From: an uncultured Clostridia bacterium
GTDB taxonomy: Bacteria > Bacillota > Clostridia > Oscillospirales > Oscillospiraceae
Reading direction: 5' to 3'
NCBI GenBank assembly: GCA_947177115.1
Contig: CAMWTG010000106.1
Location: forward strand, 1 to 8,604
DNA: 8,604 bases
Below, piece by piece: positions 6,611-8,604 of this stretch. Each line of letters begins with the position of its first letter. Positions within the stretch are counted from its first letter, which is position 1. Made by a program: the position numbers and the translations under genes. The notes beneath the pieces are model-generated. The model was not told the DNA's origin, did not search any database, and saw only the letters and a list, made by a program, of their open reading frames with translations.

Positions 6611-6638
6611 ATTCTTTTCTTGTTCACAAGAAAAGAAT
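6611..6638. repeat. Near-perfect AT-rich palindrome after the permease genes
   Basis: ATTCTTTTCTTGT at 6611-6623 is the exact reverse complement of ACAAGAAAAGAAT at 6626-6638, leaving only two central bases (TC). It begins eight bases after the stop codon of the second permease on the minus strand. It differs sharply in composition from the GC-rich genes around it. On the minus strand it is followed by CAAAAGAAAACTTTTT, with a five-T run only after ten further bases, so any termination would be weak. Alternatives are a stabilising 3' hairpin for the permease mRNA, a protein-binding palindrome, or an element repeated elsewhere in the genome. Confidence 0.7.
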
Positions 6639-6645
6639 GTATGCC

Positions 6646-7503
6646 TTATCCCTTCACCGCGCCCGCAGCCATGCCGGAGTAAATCTGGTCCTGGCAGAGC
6701 AGGAAGATGATGAGGGCGGGAATAATGGTAATGAGCACGCCGGCGCAGATGTAGTTGTACTGGCTGCCCATAGGCCCGGTGAACACGTACAGAGAGGTGG
6801 ACACCACCTGAAAACGGGTCTTGTCCTGGAGGTACAGCCCGGCCATGTAGTACTCGTTGTAGGTGCTCACGCCCTTGAGGATGGCGCTGGTGACAATGGC
6901 GGGCTTAAGCAGGGGGAACAGGATGCGGAAGAACGCGCCGAAGTAGGTGCAGCCGTCCATGATGGCCGACTCGTCCAGGTTCACCGACAGGTTCTCGAAG
7001 AATTGCAGGAAGATGTAGATGGTGATGACATCGGTGCCCAGCATAAGGATGATGTAGCCGTGCATGGTGTTCACCAGGTTCAGAGCGGTCATGATTTGGT
7101 ACACGGTGACCTGGCTGGCGATGCCGGGGATCAGGGTGGCGATCATGAACAGGTTCCGGATGAGCTCGTTGCCGGGGAACTTAAACCGGTTAAGCACATA
7201 GGCCAGCATGGCGCTGATGAGCACGCTGCCCACCAGGACGCAGATCACGATAAAGAAGCTGTTGAGAAATGCGCTGCCCATATTGGCCTGGCTCCAGGCG
7301 GTCTTGAAGTTCTCAAAGTAGGCCCAGCTCTTGGGCAGGACCATGACGTTGGTATTCTGGTACTCCTCCACGCTCTTGAAGGCGGTAATGACGCAGGAGA
7401 CGATAGGGACCAGGGCCACGAAGGCGGCGAAGATCAGGAATACATACTTGACCACGCTGATGAGGCCCCGCTGGAATTTCATTGCGCCTGCACTTTTTTC
7501 CAT
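6646..7503 (-). CDS. Sugar ABC transporter permease, MalG/LacG-type
   Basis: This 285-residue inner-membrane subunit belongs to the binding-protein-dependent carbohydrate uptake 1 (CUT1) class. Six hydrophobic segments are expected, the first at about 18-41. The cytoplasmic EAA loop that contacts the ATPase is visible at 178-201 as DESAIMDGCTYFGAFFRILF followed by PLLKP; the usual Gly-Ala after Asp is Gly-Cys here. The C-terminus GMAAGAVKG is typical of MalG-like partners. The ATG at 7503 shares one base with the stop of the upstream permease (TAATG), and GGGAGG within 7513-7520 lies nine bases before it. An internal Met at residue 8 has no better signal. It should form a heterodimer with the upstream permease; substrate specificity comes from a binding protein not in the window. 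Manno-oligosaccharide is inferred from the downstream enzymes. Confidence 0.92.
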   Translation of the reverse strand: MEKSAGAMKFQRGLISVVKYVFLIFAAFVALVPIVSCVITAFKSVEEYQNTNVMVLPKSWAYFENFKTAWSQANMGSAFLNSFFIVICVLVGSVLISAMLAYVLNRFKFPGNELIRNLFMIATLIPGIASQVTVYQIMTALNLVNTMHGYIILMLGTDVITIYIFLQFFENLSVNLDESAIMDGCTYFGAFFRILFPLLKPAIVTSAILKGVSTYNEYYMAGLYLQDKTRFQVVSTSLYVFTGPMGSQYNYICAGVLITIIPALIIFLLCQDQIYSGMAAGAVKG

Positions 7504-8471
7504 TACTTTCTGCCTCCCTTCCCGTCAGTGATGGAGTGCCGGGGGCGGTTCTCCGCCTCGTCCATCTTCTTCTCCGCAAACTTCTGAATGAAGGTCACGA
7601 TCACAATGATGCCCAGCAGGACCACCGCCATGGCGCTGGCCAGGCCCACCTTCATGTCGGTGTGGGCCAGCTTATTCATGACCACGAAGTAGGTGGAGGT
7701 GCCGAAGGTGCCGCCGGTGACCACGTAGGGCATTTCAAAGGCGGACAGCGCACCGGAGATGGACAGGATCAGGTTGAGCACCACGATGGTGCGGATAGAG
7801 GGGATGATGATGCACTTGAAGCGCTGCCAGGCGTTGGCCCCATCGATCTCGGCGGCCTCGTAGAGCACCGGGTCCACGGAGGCGATGGCGCCGATGAACA
7901 GCACGATGTTCTGGCCCATGTACTTCCACAGGGAGCAGGCCACCAAGACGATGTTGTTGATGGCGGTGTTCTCCAGCCAGTTGGGCGTCTCGGCGATGCC
8001 CACCCAGCCCAGCAGGGTGTCCAGCACGAAGCCGGGGTTCAGGAAGAACTTGAAGATGAAACCCACGGCGATGCCGCAGATGAGGCAGGGGAAGTACAGC
8101 GCGCCCCGGAAGAACTTGCTGCCCCGGACCTTGAAGCTGAGGATGGTGGCGAAGAGCAGCGCCAGGGTGATCTGGAACACCGAGCCCACCATGTAATAGA
8201 GGCTCAGCTTCAGCGCCTGGAAGCAGTCCGAGCGTGTGAACACGTCCAGATAGTTGCGCAGGCCTACAAAGCTGCGGACCCGGAGATAGTCCCGGTCATA
8301 GAAGCTGAACTGCACCATCTTGAAGAAGGGCAGGTAGGTAAAGGTGAACAGGAGCAGCAGCGGCACGAGCAGAAAAGTGATGGTGCAGATGATCTGTTGG
8401 CCCCGCATGGTCTTGCATTTTTGAATGAAGGTCAGCTTTGGGCGGTCCAAAGTGACTTGTGGTTCCTTCAT
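7503..8471 (-). CDS. Sugar ABC transporter permease, MalF/LacF-type
   Basis: This 322-residue protein is the first permease subunit of a CUT1 oligosaccharide importer. The first membrane helix is at about 28-50, followed by the family's typical FSFYDRDYLRVRSFVGLRNY region (55-74). Further hydrophobic segments lie at about 88-112, 125-142, 172-195, 228-248 and 278-297. The EAA loop, YEAAEIDGANAWQRFKCIII (204-223) followed by Pro224, is canonical. The frame is open to 8555, but the start at 8471 is chosen because GGGAGG at 8479-8484 lies seven bases before the ATG and the extension would run into the palindromic repeats. The gene for the solute-binding protein normally precedes such a permease and is presumably to the right of the window. 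No ATPase gene is seen; CUT1 systems of Firmicutes often share an MsmK/MsiK-type ATPase encoded elsewhere. Confidence 0.93.
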   Translation of the reverse strand: MKEPQVTLDRPKLTFIQKCKTMRGQQIICTITFLLVPLLLLFTFTYLPFFKMVQFSFYDRDYLRVRSFVGLRNYLDVFTRSDCFQALKLSLYYMVGSVFQITLALLFATILSFKVRGSKFFRGALYFPCLICGIAVGFIFKFFLNPGFVLDTLLGWVGIAETPNWLENTAINNIVLVACSLWKYMGQNIVLFIGAIASVDPVLYEAAEIDGANAWQRFKCIIIPSIRTIVVLNLILSISGALSAFEMPYVVTGGTFGTSTYFVVMNKLAHTDMKVGLASAMAVVLLGIIVIVTFIQKFAEKKMDEAENRPRHSITDGKGGRK

Positions 8472-8478
8472 TAAGTTG

Positions 8479-8484
8479 CCTCCC
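8479..8484 (-). promoter_or_regulatory. Ribosome binding site fixing the first permease start
   Basis: GGGAGG, preceded by AAA, sits seven bases before the ATG at 8471-8469. No promoter can be made out in 8485-8520, which fits expression from an upstream gene (probably the binding protein) by readthrough past the palindromes. Confidence 0.8.
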
Positions 8485-8520
8485 TTTCTATTCTTTTCAC
8501 ACAGAACTCGGTCAGAAACG

Positions 8521-8604
8521 GTCAGAGGGGATGGGGGACCCATCCCCTCTGACAAGATATCTTGTCAGAGGGGATGGGGGACCCATCCCCTCTGACAAGA
8601 TATC
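8521..8604. repeat. Tandem array of perfect 33-base hairpins, 43-base period
   Basis: GTCAGAGGGGATGGG at 8521-8535 is the exact reverse complement of CCCATCCCCTCTGAC at 8539-8553, with loop GGA. Then comes the palindromic spacer AAGATATCTT (8554-8563), and the same hairpin repeats at 8564-8596, followed by AAGATATC to the edge. The two units are identical over all bases seen. Because the spacer is itself a palindrome, the stem of the second copy extends to 23 pairs (GATATCTT added), and 8539-8578 forms a 40-base perfect palindrome across the spacer. Single GGTCAGA copies also occur at 8510-8516 and 8520-8526. There is no T-tract on either strand, so this is not an ordinary terminator. It lies where binding-protein and permease genes usually meet. 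The array is cut by the window edge. Confidence 0.9.

Noticed and set aside
8485..8520. Promoter or catabolite-repression (cre) site directly ahead of the permeases
   Set aside because: No spaced -35/-10 pair and no cre-like palindrome could be made out in the short stretch available.
8472..8555. 28-residue N-terminal extension of the first permease
   Set aside because: It would be translated from palindromic repeat sequence, and there is a strong ribosome binding site just before the ATG at 8471.
8521..8604. CRISPR array or ordinary terminator at the right edge
   Set aside because: The units are near-complete palindromes with a constant ten-base palindromic spacer and no variable spacers, which excludes CRISPR. 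There is no T-tract on either strand, which argues against an intrinsic terminator.

Overview
The window looks like part of a GC-rich, Gram-positive gut-type anaerobe of the Clostridia, most likely Oscillospiraceae/Ruminococcaceae. This rests on strong AAGGAGG-type ribosome binding sites, a YesL-type membrane protein with a characteristic MGFFPNYD-like start, and enzymes resembling those of Roseburia and Faecalibacterium mannan loci. The genus cannot be fixed from the sequence.

Almost everything is one tightly packed minus-strand operon, read from right to left. At the right edge (8521-8604) lies a tandem array of perfect palindromes. It is followed by two sugar ABC-transporter permeases (8471-7503 and 7503-6646, joined by a TAATG overlap). 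A 121-base AT-rich gap with two hairpins comes next. Then follow a GH130_2-like manno-oligosaccharide phosphorylase (6524-5511), a cellobiose/mannobiose 2-epimerase (5497-4313), a GH130_1 mannosylglucose phosphorylase (4326-3142), a SASA-family carbohydrate acetylesterase (3145-1709), a one-pass membrane protein of unknown function (1690-1034) and a YesL/DUF624 membrane protein (1009-212). The solute-binding protein expected for the transporter is not in the window and probably lies just beyond the right edge. No ABC ATPase is present either, as is usual for this transporter class.

Together the genes describe cytoplasmic phosphorolysis of imported, acetylated beta-1,4-manno-oligosaccharides. 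The permeases import the oligosaccharides and the esterase removes acetyl groups. The GH130_2 enzyme shortens chains to mannobiose, releasing mannose-1-phosphate. The epimerase turns mannobiose into mannosyl-glucose, and the GH130_1 enzyme splits that with phosphate into mannose-1-phosphate and glucose. Key residues are visible (Asp131 and Asp107 in the two GH130 proteins; His186, His245 and His377 in the epimerase; Ser93, Asp354 and His357 in the esterase). The pathway is known from related gut Firmicutes; the variations here are the esterase family, the two membrane proteins at the end, and the hairpin elements.

The left edge (1-215) is different. It has a possible plus-strand promoter, a 26-codon ORF that resembles the first residues of a sigma factor and then breaks off, and a hairpin with a T-tract that overlaps the end of the YesL gene. 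At positions 1-15 there is a minus-strand ribosome binding site for a gene starting outside the window.
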